From: an uncultured Lachnospiraceae bacterium
Lineage (GTDB): Bacteria; Bacillota; Clostridia; Lachnospirales; Lachnospiraceae
Reading direction: 5' to 3'
Assembly (NCBI GenBank): GCA_910577955.1
Contig: CAJTNC010000003.1
Coordinates: forward strand, 118,106 to 182,105
Length of the DNA stretch: 64,000 nt
Part shown: positions 17,108 through 25,419 of the stretch, one piece after another
How the letters are laid out: every line of letters begins with the position of its first letter
Position numbering within the stretch: the first letter of the stretch is position 1
The notes under the pieces: model-generated
Database searches by the model: none
What the model saw: only the letters and a program-made list of their open reading frames with translations
Told to the model about the DNA's origin: nothing
Position numbers and translations under genes: made by a program

Positions 17108-18535
17108 ATGTCAGAACAAATTAAAAAACCGGTTGGAATTACCGAGACAATACTTCGTGATGCCCACCAGTCTCTGATCGCTACGAGAATGCCTACCGAT
17201 CTGATGCTTCCGATTGTGGAAACCATGGATAAAGTCGGCTATCATTCCGTAGAGTGCTGGGGCGGCGCTACTTTTGATGCATCTTTAAGATTTCTTAAAG
17301 AAGATCCGTGGGAGAGACTTCGTAAACTGAGAGACGGTTTTAAAAACACAAAGCTTCAGATGTTGTTCAGAGGGCAGAACATCCTCGGTTACAGACCTTA
17401 TGCGGATGACGTAGTAGACAGCTTCGTTGAGAAATCTATTGCCAACGGTATTGATATCATTCGTATTTTCGACTGCCTGAATGATTTGAGAAACTTGCAG
17501 GAAGCGGTAAACGCAACCAACAAGATCAAGGCGAGAGAGGGCAGAGGCCATGCGCAGATTGCTCTTTCCTACACGCTGGGTGATGCCTATACGTTAGAAT
17601 ACTGGGTGGATACAGCAAAGAAGATCGAGGAGATGGGCGCAGATTCCATCTGTATCAAAGATATGGCAGGACTGCTTGTTCCCTATAAAGCGGCGGAACT
17701 GATCGGCGCTATGAAAGAGGCTACAAAGCTTCCCATTCAGCTTCATACCCACTACACATCAGGTGTTGCCAGCATGACTTATCTGAAGGCAGTAGAGGCG
17801 GGCGTGGACGTGATCGACTGTGCTATTTCTCCCTTTGCACTCGGTACTTCCCAGCCGGCTACGGAAGTTATGGTGGAGACCTTTAAGGGAACACCTTATG
17901 ACACGGGATTTGACCAGAATCTGCTGGCAGAGATCGCAGATTACTTCAGACCTTACAGAGAAAAATGTCTGGAGACAGGACTGCTCAGCCCGAAGGTACT
18001 CGGCGTGAATATCAAGACACTGTTATATCAGGTACCCGGCGGTATGCTCTCCAACATGGTGAGCCAGTTGAAGGAGCAGAATGCGGAAGACAAGTACGAG
18101 GATGTGCTGCGCGAGATTCCGAACGTTCGTAAAGATCTCGGTGAGCCGCCTCTGGTTACCCCTTCTTCCCAGATCGTAGGTACGCAGGCAGTGTTTAACG
18201 TGCTGATGGGCGAGAGATATAAAATGGCTACCAAGGAGACGAAAGCTGTTCTGCGCGGTGAGTACGGCCAGACTATCAAACCTATGAGTCAGGAAGTGAT
18301 CGATAAGGTTATTCCGGGCGAGGAGAGAATCACCTGCAGACCTGCAGACCTGATTGAGAACGAGATGGATAAGCTGGAAGCCGAAATGAAAGAGTGGAAG
18401 CAGCAGGATGAAGACGTACTGTCCTATGCGCTGTTCCCTCAGGTTGCTATCGACTTCTTCAAGTACCGTCAGGCACAGCAGGAGAAAGTGGATCTGTCTC
18501 AGGCGGATACAAAGAACGGCGCTTATCCGGTTTAA
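17108..18535 (+). CDS. OadA/5S-type carboxyltransferase
   Basis: A 475-residue carboxyltransferase of the oxaloacetate decarboxylase alpha/pyruvate carboxylase/transcarboxylase 5S family. The HMGL-like TIM barrel starts ITETILRDAHQSLIATRM (metal-binding Asp), followed by the CIKDMAGLL lysine expected to be carboxylated, and LHTHYTSGVA (metal-binding His-x-His). The conserved PYC_OADA domain fills the rest. The C-terminal biotinyl domain of full-length OadA is missing, as expected because the carrier is a separate gene. It exchanges a carboxyl group between oxaloacetate/pyruvate and biotin. A strong terminator follows. Confidence 0.93.
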   Translation: MSEQIKKPVGITETILRDAHQSLIATRMPTDLMLPIVETMDKVGYHSVECWGGATFDASLRFLKEDPWERLRKLRDGFKNTKLQMLFRGQNILGYRPYADDVVDSFVEKSIANGIDIIRIFDCLNDLRNLQEAVNATNKIKAREGRGHAQIALSYTLGDAYTLEYWVDTAKKIEEMGADSICIKDMAGLLVPYKAAELIGAMKEATKLPIQLHTHYTSGVASMTYLKAVEAGVDVIDCAISPFALGTSQPATEVMVETFKGTPYDTGFDQNLLAEIADYFRPYREKCLETGLLSPKVLGVNIKTLLYQVPGGMLSNMVSQLKEQNAEDKYEDVLREIPNVRKDLGEPPLVTPSSQIVGTQAVFNVLMGERYKMATKETKAVLRGEYGQTIKPMSQEVIDKVIPGEERITCRPADLIENEMDKLEAEMKEWKQQDEDVLSYALFPQVAIDFFKYRQAQQEKVDLSQADTKNGAYPV

Positions 18536-18598
18536 TACCGGGACTGTGCTGCGGCGGATAAAAAGTACACATGAAAATCTGATATTAAAAAATTGAAA

Positions 18599-18627
18599 CA
18601 GCCTGCCGGTTTTGGCAGGCTGTTTTT
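18599..18627 (+). terminator. Terminator of the carboxyltransferase operon
   Basis: A perfect 9-bp GC-rich stem, CAGCCTGCC with GGCAGGCTG, a six-base loop and TTTTT. Confidence 0.92.
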
Positions 18628-18730
18628 GCTGACAGCTGCTTTTGAAGAGTTTGATAGCAAAAAATCCAAGTTAGCATGCAGAATTTGGCAAAAATTGATA
18701 AAAAATTGCAAGAATTATGGCATATTTGTG

Positions 18731-18760
18731 TTGACAATGATGATAAAAAGGATTTATAAT
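18731..18760 (+). promoter_or_regulatory. Consensus promoter of TetR gene
   Basis: Perfect -35 TTGACA (18731-18736) and perfect -10 TATAAT (18755-18760) separated by 18 bases. The operator-like palindrome at 18757-18774 overlaps the -10 and the start site, so the regulator just downstream probably represses itself. Confidence 0.8.
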
Positions 18761-18774
18761 AACAAGTGTTATTA
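18757..18774. promoter_or_regulatory. Palindromic operator, probable TetR site
   Basis: TAATAACA-AG-TGTTATTA is a perfect 8+2+8 palindrome, the size and symmetry of TetR-family operators. It covers the end of the -10 hexamer and lies 33 bases upstream of the tetR-like start. Confidence 0.75.
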
Positions 18775-18806
18775 AGTTGTATCGGGTGTCAGAAAAGGGG
18801 GTATAT

Positions 18807-19352
18807 ATGCCACGTAAGGAATCTATAACAAAGAAAGAGATCGCGGCGGCAGCTTTTCGGATGACAAGAAGCGAGGGGCTTAGCGAGGTGACGGCAAGGA
18901 AACTGGCTGCTGCTGCGGGGTGTTCCACACAGCCGATTTTTCGGGTATATCGGAATATGGAGGAAGTGCAGACTGACGTTCTGGAACAGGCCACAGTATT
19001 TTTTCAAGAATTTTATGATAATTATCCGAAGAGTCAGGCGGTACCTTTTGTCAATCTGGGGCTTGCTTACATAAGCTTCGCACAGAAAGAAGGCAATTTG
19101 TTTCAAGCGATGTTTTTAAACGGAGACAGAAAAGGAAAGACCCTGTATGAACTGTTGAACGGAACGAAAGGGAATGTCCTGCGTGAGATCGGCAAAGCGA
19201 AAGCGGAAGGGTGCAAAGATCCTCAGGGCCTGTTTATGAAAATGTGGATCTTTATCCACGGGGCGGCTTGTATGGCGATCACGGGAGACTATGATCTGGG
19301 TATTACGGAGACGGTAGGGCAGCTTGTGGATGCTTACCGGGCGTTCCGGTGA
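18807..19352 (+). CDS. TetR/AcrR-family transcriptional regulator
   Basis: A 181-residue regulator. The N-terminal HTH spans about residues 9-50 (ITKKEIAAAAFRMTRSEGLSEVTARKLAAAAGCSTQPIFRVY), followed by a helical ligand-binding/dimerisation domain with a TetR_C-like pattern (WIFIHGAACMAITGDYDL). The ATG at 18807 is preceded by AAAAGGGGG. It sits behind a consensus promoter overlapped by a long palindrome, implying autorepression. No drug-efflux or enzyme partner is adjacent; the next genes are an RpiR regulator and a flavoprotein, so its other targets are unknown. Confidence 0.88.
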   Translation: MPRKESITKKEIAAAAFRMTRSEGLSEVTARKLAAAAGCSTQPIFRVYRNMEEVQTDVLEQATVFFQEFYDNYPKSQAVPFVNLGLAYISFAQKEGNLFQAMFLNGDRKGKTLYELLNGTKGNVLREIGKAKAEGCKDPQGLFMKMWIFIHGAACMAITGDYDLGITETVGQLVDAYRAFR

Positions 19353-19401
19353 TTTCTAAAGAGAAATGCGGGCGGGCGTTCCGGCCTGAGGAGCGGAATT
19401 T

Positions 19402-20328
19402 ATGGGAAAAAGAGATTTTATGGCGGATATGGGCGATCAATTCAGCCGGATGAGCAAAAGTCAGAAGGTGATTGCATCCTATATATCCGATCATTATGAC
19501 GAAGCGGTTTTTATGACGGCGGCAAAACTGGGAGAGACGCTGCATATCAGCGAGTCTACGGTAGTGCGTTTTGCGTTGATGTTAGGCTACGAAGGGTACC
19601 CGGAGTTTCAGCAGGCGCTGGCAGGCTGGGTGAAAGAACAGCTCACCGGGATCCAGCGGATGGGCGTGAAATATGCGGGAAATACCCAGTCGGAAGTTCT
19701 GACTTCTGTGATGCAGTCGGATATGGATAAGATACGCGACACAATAGAACATTTGGATACGTCTTCTTTCGATACGGCGGTGGATATTATTTTGAAGGCA
19801 AGAAAGGTTTATATTTCAGGGATCAGAAGCTGCGAACCGCTGGCGGATTTTTTGTGTTTTTACCTGAATATGATGCGGGGCGAAGTGTCATGTATCAAGA
19901 CGACGAGCATGAGCGAAACTTTTGAACAAATGCTGTGGATCAATGAGAGAGATGCCTTTATCGGCATCAGTTTTCCGCGTTATTCTATGAGAACCCTGAA
20001 AGCTATGGAGTTCGCCAACGACAGAAACGCAAAGGTAATCTGTCTGACGGACAGTATCCATTCTCCCATGTGCATGTATTCCTCCTGCAATCTGTTTGCG
20101 CGAAGCGATATGGTTTCTATTGTGGATTCGTTAGTGGCCCCGCTCAGCGTAATTAACGCGCTGGTGGTGGCCATGTGTTTAAGGCGTCCTGCGGAAGTGA
20201 AAAACAGCCTGCACACGCTGGAAGAAGTATGGAACAGCTATCAGGTTTACTTGAACGATGAGATCAATTTCATCGATGAGGAACCGATGTTAAACTATCC
20301 TCTCAGAAAAGAAGGAGGAAAGCCATGA
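19402..20328 (+). CDS. MurR/RpiR-family regulator (HTH + SIS)
   Basis: A 308-residue sugar-phosphate-responsive regulator. The N-terminal HTH_6 domain (about 1-80) includes SESTVVRFALMLGYEGYPEFQQAL, the family recognition helix. A SIS (sugar isomerase) domain spans about 125-270 with KVYISGIRSCEPLADFL and ISFPRYSMRTLKAMEFANDRNAKVICLTDS. Such proteins bind phosphosugars through the SIS domain and usually control amino-sugar or pentose genes. Here it is followed with a four-base overlap by an HI0933-type flavoprotein, not by sugar genes. Confidence 0.92.
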   Translation: MGKRDFMADMGDQFSRMSKSQKVIASYISDHYDEAVFMTAAKLGETLHISESTVVRFALMLGYEGYPEFQQALAGWVKEQLTGIQRMGVKYAGNTQSEVLTSVMQSDMDKIRDTIEHLDTSSFDTAVDIILKARKVYISGIRSCEPLADFLCFYLNMMRGEVSCIKTTSMSETFEQMLWINERDAFIGISFPRYSMRTLKAMEFANDRNAKVICLTDSIHSPMCMYSSCNLFARSDMVSIVDSLVAPLSVINALVVAMCLRRPAEVKNSLHTLEEVWNSYQVYLNDEINFIDEEPMLNYPLRKEGGKP

Positions 20329-21686
20329 GTCAGGTTATCGTAGTTGGCGGTGGAGCGGCAGGGATGATGGCGGCATATGCTTCCGCGGCCTCGGGACATC
20401 AGGTTGTCTTATTAGAAAAGAACGAAAAACTCGGAAAAAAGATATACATCACAGGTAAGGGAAGATGCAATGTGACAAACGCCGCCGATAAGGAGCAGTT
20501 TTTTCGGAATATTGTCTCAAACAGCAAATTTTTATACAGCAGTATATATCAGTTTGATAATCAGGCGATGGCGGATTTTTTGGAGGAGTACGGCTGTCTG
20601 GTGAAAACAGAGCGGGGCGGACGCGTTTTTCCGGTGTCGGATCATGCCTCCGATGTGACCGGAGCCCTGCAGAGGGCGTTGAAAGAAATGTATGTGGACG
20701 TGCGCCTCAAGACGGAAGTGAAAGGTCTGTTGATAAAAGAGGGAGATCGGGAGAGAGAAAGACAGGAGCAGAAAGAAGAAAAGCAGGAGAGAAAGGCGGA
20801 TGTTAAGATTCGGGGCGTGCTTTTGAAAAACGGGAAGAAAATAGAAGCGGATGCGGTGATTTTGGCATGCGGAGGACTTTCTTATCCTACCACCGGTTCC
20901 GATGGAGCGGGTTACAGGCTGGCCGTTCAGGCAGGGCATTCGGTGACGCCCTGCTTACCGGCGTTGGTGCCCTTTGAAGTAAAGGAGAAGTGGTGCAAAA
21001 GACTGCAGGGACTTTCCATGAAAAATGTGGAGATGACGCTTTTTATGGAGGGAGAGACAAAACCTGTATATAAGGGCTTCGGTGAGATGCTGTTCACCCA
21101 TTTCGGCGTCAGCGGTCCGTTGGTTTTGAGCGCCAGCAGTTATTACTGCAAATGTGCGGGAAAATTCGTTTCGGTTGAGAAGGATGATGGAGACCGCGGA
21201 GATTTGCTGCATAAGGAGATGAACGTTCCACAGGCAAAGCTTCTGTTTAACTTAAAACCCGCCTTGGATGAGGAAGCGTTAGATAAACGGGTGCTGCGGG
21301 ACTTTGAAGAAAAATCCCGCAAATCTTTCAAAAATGCGCTGGGCGGTCTGTTTCCGGCAAAGCTTATTCCGGTTATCGTGGAGCTTTCCGGTATTGACGG
21401 AGAGAAAAGGGTGTATGACGTGACAAGGGAAGAGCGGAAAAATTTTGTTCACTTGATTCAAAATCTGCCGCTTACGGTGACGGGCACAAGAGGATTCGGG
21501 GAAGCGATCATTACGCAGGGAGGCATTTCGGTGTCTGAAGTGAATCCTTCTACGATGGAATCAAAGCTTTGCGCCGGTCTCTACTTTGCGGGAGAGATGT
21601 TGGATATCGACGCACTGACCGGAGGATACAATCTGCAGCTTGCCTGGTCTACCGGGCATTTGGCGGGAATCAGCGTGGAATTTTAG
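20325..21686 (+). CDS. HI0933/YhiN-family flavoprotein
   Basis: A 453-residue FAD-dependent oxidoreductase. The N-terminal dinucleotide-binding motif VVGGGAAGMMAAYASA (about 5-20) is followed by ITGKGRCNVTNA, the HI0933 signature, and a C-terminal flavin motif GFGEAIITQGGISVSEVNPSTMESKLCAGLYFAGEMLDIDALTGGYNLQLAW. The reaction is not established for this family. A Lys/Glu/Arg-rich insertion (about 145-163) is a surface loop. The ATGA overlap with the RpiR gene indicates coupled translation; cmk follows after 23 bases. Confidence 0.93.
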   Translation: MSQVIVVGGGAAGMMAAYASAASGHQVVLLEKNEKLGKKIYITGKGRCNVTNAADKEQFFRNIVSNSKFLYSSIYQFDNQAMADFLEEYGCLVKTERGGRVFPVSDHASDVTGALQRALKEMYVDVRLKTEVKGLLIKEGDRERERQEQKEEKQERKADVKIRGVLLKNGKKIEADAVILACGGLSYPTTGSDGAGYRLAVQAGHSVTPCLPALVPFEVKEKWCKRLQGLSMKNVEMTLFMEGETKPVYKGFGEMLFTHFGVSGPLVLSASSYYCKCAGKFVSVEKDDGDRGDLLHKEMNVPQAKLLFNLKPALDEEALDKRVLRDFEEKSRKSFKNALGGLFPAKLIPVIVELSGIDGEKRVYDVTREERKNFVHLIQNLPLTVTGTRGFGEAIITQGGISVSEVNPSTMESKLCAGLYFAGEMLDIDALTGGYNLQLAWSTGHLAGISVEF

Positions 21687-21709
21687 ACAGAGAAAACAGG
21701 AGGACGGAC

Positions 21710-22363
21710 ATGTATAATATTGCTATTGACGGTCCGGCGGGAGCCGGGAAGAGCACGATCGCAAAGCAGATCGCAAAGAGGAAAGGTTATATATATGTGG
21801 ATACCGGGGCGATGTACCGGGCGATGGCTCTGTTTCTGATCGATAATCATATTTCTCCGGAGGAATCGGAGAAGATCAGTCGGAAATGTCTGGAGGCGGA
21901 TATTTCCATTGTGTATGAAAACGGAGAACAAGTGGTTTTGCTGAACGGAAGAAATGTCAATGGACTGATCCGGACAGAACAAGTCGGCAGCATGGCTTCC
22001 GCATCTTCGGTCAATGGGGATGTGCGGAAAAAACTGGTGGAACTGCAGCAGAAACTGGCAAAGGAAGCGGATGTAGTCATGGATGGACGGGATATAGGGA
22101 CTTGTGTGCTGCCGGATGCCGATCTGAAAATCTATCTGACGGCCAGCAGTGATGTGCGGGCGAAACGCCGCTATGATGAATTGATTGCCAGAGGAGAAGA
22201 ATGTGACATTGGTGTCATAAAGAGAGATATCGAGGAGCGGGATTACCGGGACATGCATCGGGATATTTCACCCCTCAAACAGGCGGAGGATGCGCGGCTT
22301 GTGGACTCTTCGGATATGACGATCGAAGAGGTGATAGAAAAGATCATGGGAATGTGCGTTTGA
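21710..22363 (+). CDS. cmk: Cytidylate kinase
   Basis: Phosphorylates CMP and dCMP with ATP in pyrimidine salvage and lipid precursor supply. The 217-residue protein starts MYNIAIDGPAGAGKST (P-loop at residues 8-16) and contains VDTGAMYRAMALF, DGRDIGTCVLPDADLKIYLTAS and the Lid region ERDYRDMHRDISPL. The frame is open upstream, but the start at 21710 has an ideal AGGAGG six to seven bases ahead and gives the family N-terminus. cmk-ispH-rpsA is a common clostridial order. Confidence 0.97.
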   Translation: MYNIAIDGPAGAGKSTIAKQIAKRKGYIYVDTGAMYRAMALFLIDNHISPEESEKISRKCLEADISIVYENGEQVVLLNGRNVNGLIRTEQVGSMASASSVNGDVRKKLVELQQKLAKEADVVMDGRDIGTCVLPDADLKIYLTASSDVRAKRRYDELIARGEECDIGVIKRDIEERDYRDMHRDISPLKQAEDARLVDSSDMTIEEVIEKIMGMCV

Positions 22364-22409
22364 GCGCCATAGGGAAAACAGAATTACATGGATGAGAATG
22401 GAGAACGGG

Positions 22410-23276
22410 ATGGAGGTAAAACTGGCAAAATCCGCAGGCTTTTGCTTTGGCGTGAAGCGGGCGGTGGAAACGGTATATGAACAGATAGAAAAACAGAAGA
22501 CGGCAAAGAAAAAACTGCCGATCTACACTTACGGGCCCATCATCCACAACGAACAGGTGGTAAAAGATCTGGAAGAAAAAGGTGTGAGAGTTCTGGAGAG
22601 CAGGGAGGAACTGGAAACTTTGAGGGAGGGCATCGTTGTGATCAGATCCCACGGGATCGGCAAGGATATTTGTGAATTAATAGAAAAGAAAGGTATGGTC
22701 TGTGTGGACGCCACCTGTCCTTTTGTGAAAAGGATCCACAATATTGTGGAGAGGGAAAGTGAAAACGGAAAACAGATCTTGATCATCGGAAACCCCGGAC
22801 ACCCAGAAGTTGAGGGCATCAGAGGCTGGTGCAGTACCCCGGCCCTCACGGTGGAATCGGAGGAAGAGATGGCAAATTTGCCGGTAGAAAATGGAAAAGA
22901 AGTTTGTGTAGTTTCGCAAACGACATTTAACTACAATAAATTTCAAGATTTAGTTGAAATTTTGAAAAAGAGCGGGTATAATAGTAGTGTTGTGAATACT
23001 ATATGTAATGCGACTGAGGAGAGGCAGACAGAAGCGAAGGAAATAGCCTCTGAAGCTGATGTTATGATAGTTATAGGTGGAGCACACAGTTCCAATACAA
23101 GAAAGCTGTATGAGATATGCAGTAAGGAGTGTGCTAAAACTTGTTTTATACAGTCACTTGCAGACCTGAAGTTGGAGCTTTCGGAATCAGTGCGCCTGGT
23201 GGGTATTACAGCAGGGGCGTCTACCCCAAATAATATTATTGAGGAGGTTCAAAATTATGTCAGAAATGAATTTTGA
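22410..23276 (+). CDS. ispH: HMBPP reductase (IspH/LytB)
   Basis: The last enzyme of the MEP isoprenoid pathway, reducing HMBPP to IPP and DMAPP with a [4Fe-4S] cluster. The cluster cysteines lie in KSAGFCFGVKRA near residue 12, DATCPFVK near 100 and NTICNATEERQ near 198; the catalytic TEERQ motif is present. 288 residues from ATG 22410, which follows GGAGAACGGG; two earlier in-frame ATGs are less likely. In several Clostridia IspH is fused to S1, whereas here rpsA starts inside its last 20 bases. The last third is visibly AT-richer and holds a promoter-like site. Confidence 0.95.
   Translation: MEVKLAKSAGFCFGVKRAVETVYEQIEKQKTAKKKLPIYTYGPIIHNEQVVKDLEEKGVRVLESREELETLREGIVVIRSHGIGKDICELIEKKGMVCVDATCPFVKRIHNIVERESENGKQILIIGNPGHPEVEGIRGWCSTPALTVESEEEMANLPVENGKEVCVVSQTTFNYNKFQDLVEILKKSGYNSSVVNTICNATEERQTEAKEIASEADVMIVIGGAHSSNTRKLYEICSKECAKTCFIQSLADLKLELSESVRLVGITAGASTPNNIIEEVQNYVRNEF
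22954..22982 (+). promoter_or_regulatory. Intragenic promoter for rpsA inside ispH
   Basis: -35 TTGAAA (22954-22959) and a perfect -10 TATAAT (22977-22982) are spaced by 17 bases inside the ispH coding region, 275 bases ahead of rpsA. Only the pattern is seen; activity is inferred. Confidence 0.5.
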
Positions 23277-24420
23277 ACAAATGATCGATGCATCATTTAA
23301 GACAATACATACGGGAGAGGTAGTCGAAGGCACAGTCATTGATGTTAAACCAGATGAAGCTGTTATCAATATTGGCTATAAGGCGGATGGTATTTTGACC
23401 AGAAACGAATATACCAATGAATCCGGTCTTGATATGACAACCGTGCTGAAAATCGGCGATACCATGGACGTAAAGGTATTGAAGGTAAACGACGGTGAGG
23501 GACAGGTTACTCTCTCTTACAAGAGATTAGCGATCGACCGCGGCAATAAGCGGATCGAGGAAGCTTTCAACAACAAGGAAGTGCTGACCGCGCCGGTTGC
23601 GGAAGTGTTGAGCGGCGGTCTGTGCGTGGTTGTGGATGAAGTGAGAATATTCATTCCGGCAAGCCTTGTATCCGATACTTATGAAAAAGATTTAAACAAG
23701 TATGCAGGACAGGAGATCCGTTTTGTCGTGACGGAGTACAATCCTAAGAGAAGAAGATATATCGGCGACAGAAAGCAGCTCATTGTAGCTGAAAAAGCGA
23801 TCAAGCAGAAAGAGCTGTTCGAGCGGATAAGTGAGGGCGATATTGTCGAGGGCGTTGTGAAGAATGTGACAGATTTCGGTGCATTTATTGATCTCGGCGG
23901 CGCGGACGGCCTGCTTCATATTTCCGAGATGTCATGGGGCAGAGTGGAGAATCCGAAGAAAGTATTCAAAGTGGGTGAGACACAGAGAGTATTGATCAAG
24001 GAAATCTCCGGCAATAAGATTGCGCTCAGCTTGAAATTTGCTGATTCCAACCCTTGGAGGGATGCTGCTGAGAAGTATGCTATCGGCAATGTGGTGACAG
24101 GAAAAGTTGCAAGAATGACAGACTTTGGCGCTTTCATTGAACTTGAAACCGGAATTGATGCGCTGCTGCATGTTTCCCAGATTTCCAAAGAGCACATCGA
24201 GAAACCGTCTGATGTTTTGAAGACCGGAGAAGAAGTGACAGCTAAAGTGGTTGATTTCAACGAAGAAGATAGAAAAATCAGCCTGAGTATCAAGGCACTT
24301 CTCGCGCCGGAACCGGCATCTGAAGCAAGAGCAGCGTCTGCGGAAGATGATGATGCGGATGTGGTATCGGTTGATATTGAAGCAGTAATTGCAAGTCAGG
24401 CAGAGGAAGACGAAGAATAA
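23257..24420 (+). CDS. rpsA: S1 RNA-binding domain protein (ribosomal S1-like)
   Basis: A 387-residue protein with four S1 domains: GEVVEGTVIDVKPDEAVINIGYKADG (near 15-80), a degenerate second one (near 100-165), GDIVEGVVKNVTDFGAFIDLGGADGLLHISEMSW (near 190-255) and GNVVTGKVARMTDFGAFIELETGIDALLHVSQIS (near 275-345), plus an acidic tail. Firmicute S1 homologues are shorter than the six-domain proteobacterial S1 and help mRNA binding by the ribosome. ATG 23257 has GAGGAGGT eight bases upstream; the start lies within the end of ispH. Confidence 0.93.
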   Translation: MSEMNFEQMIDASFKTIHTGEVVEGTVIDVKPDEAVINIGYKADGILTRNEYTNESGLDMTTVLKIGDTMDVKVLKVNDGEGQVTLSYKRLAIDRGNKRIEEAFNNKEVLTAPVAEVLSGGLCVVVDEVRIFIPASLVSDTYEKDLNKYAGQEIRFVVTEYNPKRRRYIGDRKQLIVAEKAIKQKELFERISEGDIVEGVVKNVTDFGAFIDLGGADGLLHISEMSWGRVENPKKVFKVGETQRVLIKEISGNKIALSLKFADSNPWRDAAEKYAIGNVVTGKVARMTDFGAFIELETGIDALLHVSQISKEHIEKPSDVLKTGEEVTAKVVDFNEEDRKISLSIKALLAPEPASEARAASAEDDDADVVSVDIEAVIASQAEEDEE

Positions 24421-24432
24421 AGAAAAGAAGAG

Positions 24433-24459
24433 GGGCTGTCTGGAAGTGACAGCCCTTTT
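24433..24459 (+). terminator. Terminator after rpsA
   Basis: An 8-bp stem, GGGCTGTC with GACAGCCC, a seven-base loop and TTTT. Confidence 0.88.
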
Positions 24460-24494
24460 ATCATCTTAAATTTATTATGAAAGGTGGATTCACT

Positions 24495-25271
24495 ATGACG
24501 TATGATTATGAGTACTTCAAAAAGGCAATGTATGATCTGACAAAGATCGATTTGGATGCCTATAAGGAAAAACAGATGAAGCGCCGCATTGATACTTTGA
24601 TCAGCAAACATAGATATAAAGGGTATCAGGATTACATTGCCGCGATCAAAACAGATAAAGATCTGATGGATGAGTTTCTGGGTTATATGACAATCAACGT
24701 TTCTGAGTTCTACCGTGATCCGTTGCAGTGGCAGTTTTTGGACAGAGAGGTGTTCCCCGAGCTGATCAGGAAATTCGGAAAGAATTTAAAGATCTGGAGT
24801 GCGGCGTGTTCCACCGGTGACGAGCCTTATTCCCTTGTCATGGCTCTCTCGAAACATCTTCCGCTTTCAAATATTAAAATTTATGCGACCGATCTTGATA
24901 ATCAGATTCTGGAAAAGGCGAAAGTCGGCCTTTATGCGGAAAAGAGCCTTACAGGTGTGCCGAAAGATCTGAAATCAAAATATTTTACAAAGGTGGGAAG
25001 TTCCTACAGGATTTCTGATGAGATCAAGAAGTGTGTTACCTTTAAACAGCATAATCTGATTAAAGACAGATACGAAATGGGTTATCACATGATCGTTTGC
25101 AGGAATGTACTTATCTATTTTACAGAGGAAGCAAAAGACGACGTATTTGCAAAATATTATAAGTCCCTTGTGTCCGGCGGTATTCTGTTTATCGGCAGCA
25201 CAGAGCAGATCATGAATTATAAAGAGTTGGGCTATGAGCGGAAAGGGTCTTTCTTCTACACAAAACCGTAA
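24495..25271 (+). CDS. CheR-type protein-glutamate methyltransferase
   Basis: A 258-residue SAM-dependent methyltransferase of the CheR family, which methylates glutamates of chemoreceptors. The N-terminal helical domain ends with RRIDTLISKHRYKGYQDYIAAI, then TINVSEFYRDPLQWQFL, the SAM motif IWSAACSTGDEPYSLVMAL, YATDLDNQILEKAKVGLY and CRNVLIYFTEEAKDDVFAKYYKSLVSGGILFIGSTEQI all match CheR. The start at 24495 follows AAAGGTGG; an ATG at 24477 lacks a ribosome binding site. No receptor, CheA, CheB or flagellar gene is in the window, so this is an isolated CheR. Confidence 0.93.
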   Translation: MTYDYEYFKKAMYDLTKIDLDAYKEKQMKRRIDTLISKHRYKGYQDYIAAIKTDKDLMDEFLGYMTINVSEFYRDPLQWQFLDREVFPELIRKFGKNLKIWSAACSTGDEPYSLVMALSKHLPLSNIKIYATDLDNQILEKAKVGLYAEKSLTGVPKDLKSKYFTKVGSSYRISDEIKKCVTFKQHNLIKDRYEMGYHMIVCRNVLIYFTEEAKDDVFAKYYKSLVSGGILFIGSTEQIMNYKELGYERKGSFFYTKP

Positions 25272-25308
25272 GGAAATAAATATAAGAAGCGGGGCTCATA
25301 AGGCGGCA

Positions 25309-25347
25309 GGCCGGAAATCAGAAAATAGGTTTCCGGTCTTTATTTTT
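25309..25347 (+). terminator. Terminator after cheR
   Basis: A 7-bp stem, CCGGAAA (25311-25317) with TTTCCGG (25330-25336), extendable by two pairs, followed by CTTTATTTTTT. Confidence 0.72.
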
Positions 25348-25419
25348 TCTCTTGATATGCCGATATTCTTTATAATAGCATGCTTGTCAAAATGCTTACA
25401 GGAAAGGAGTCCGTACAGT

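Noticed and set aside
25352..25376. TTGATA and TATAAT before the coiled-coil gene
   Set aside because: The spacer is 13 bases and no other -35 fits, so only the -10 is plausible and I did not list a promoter.
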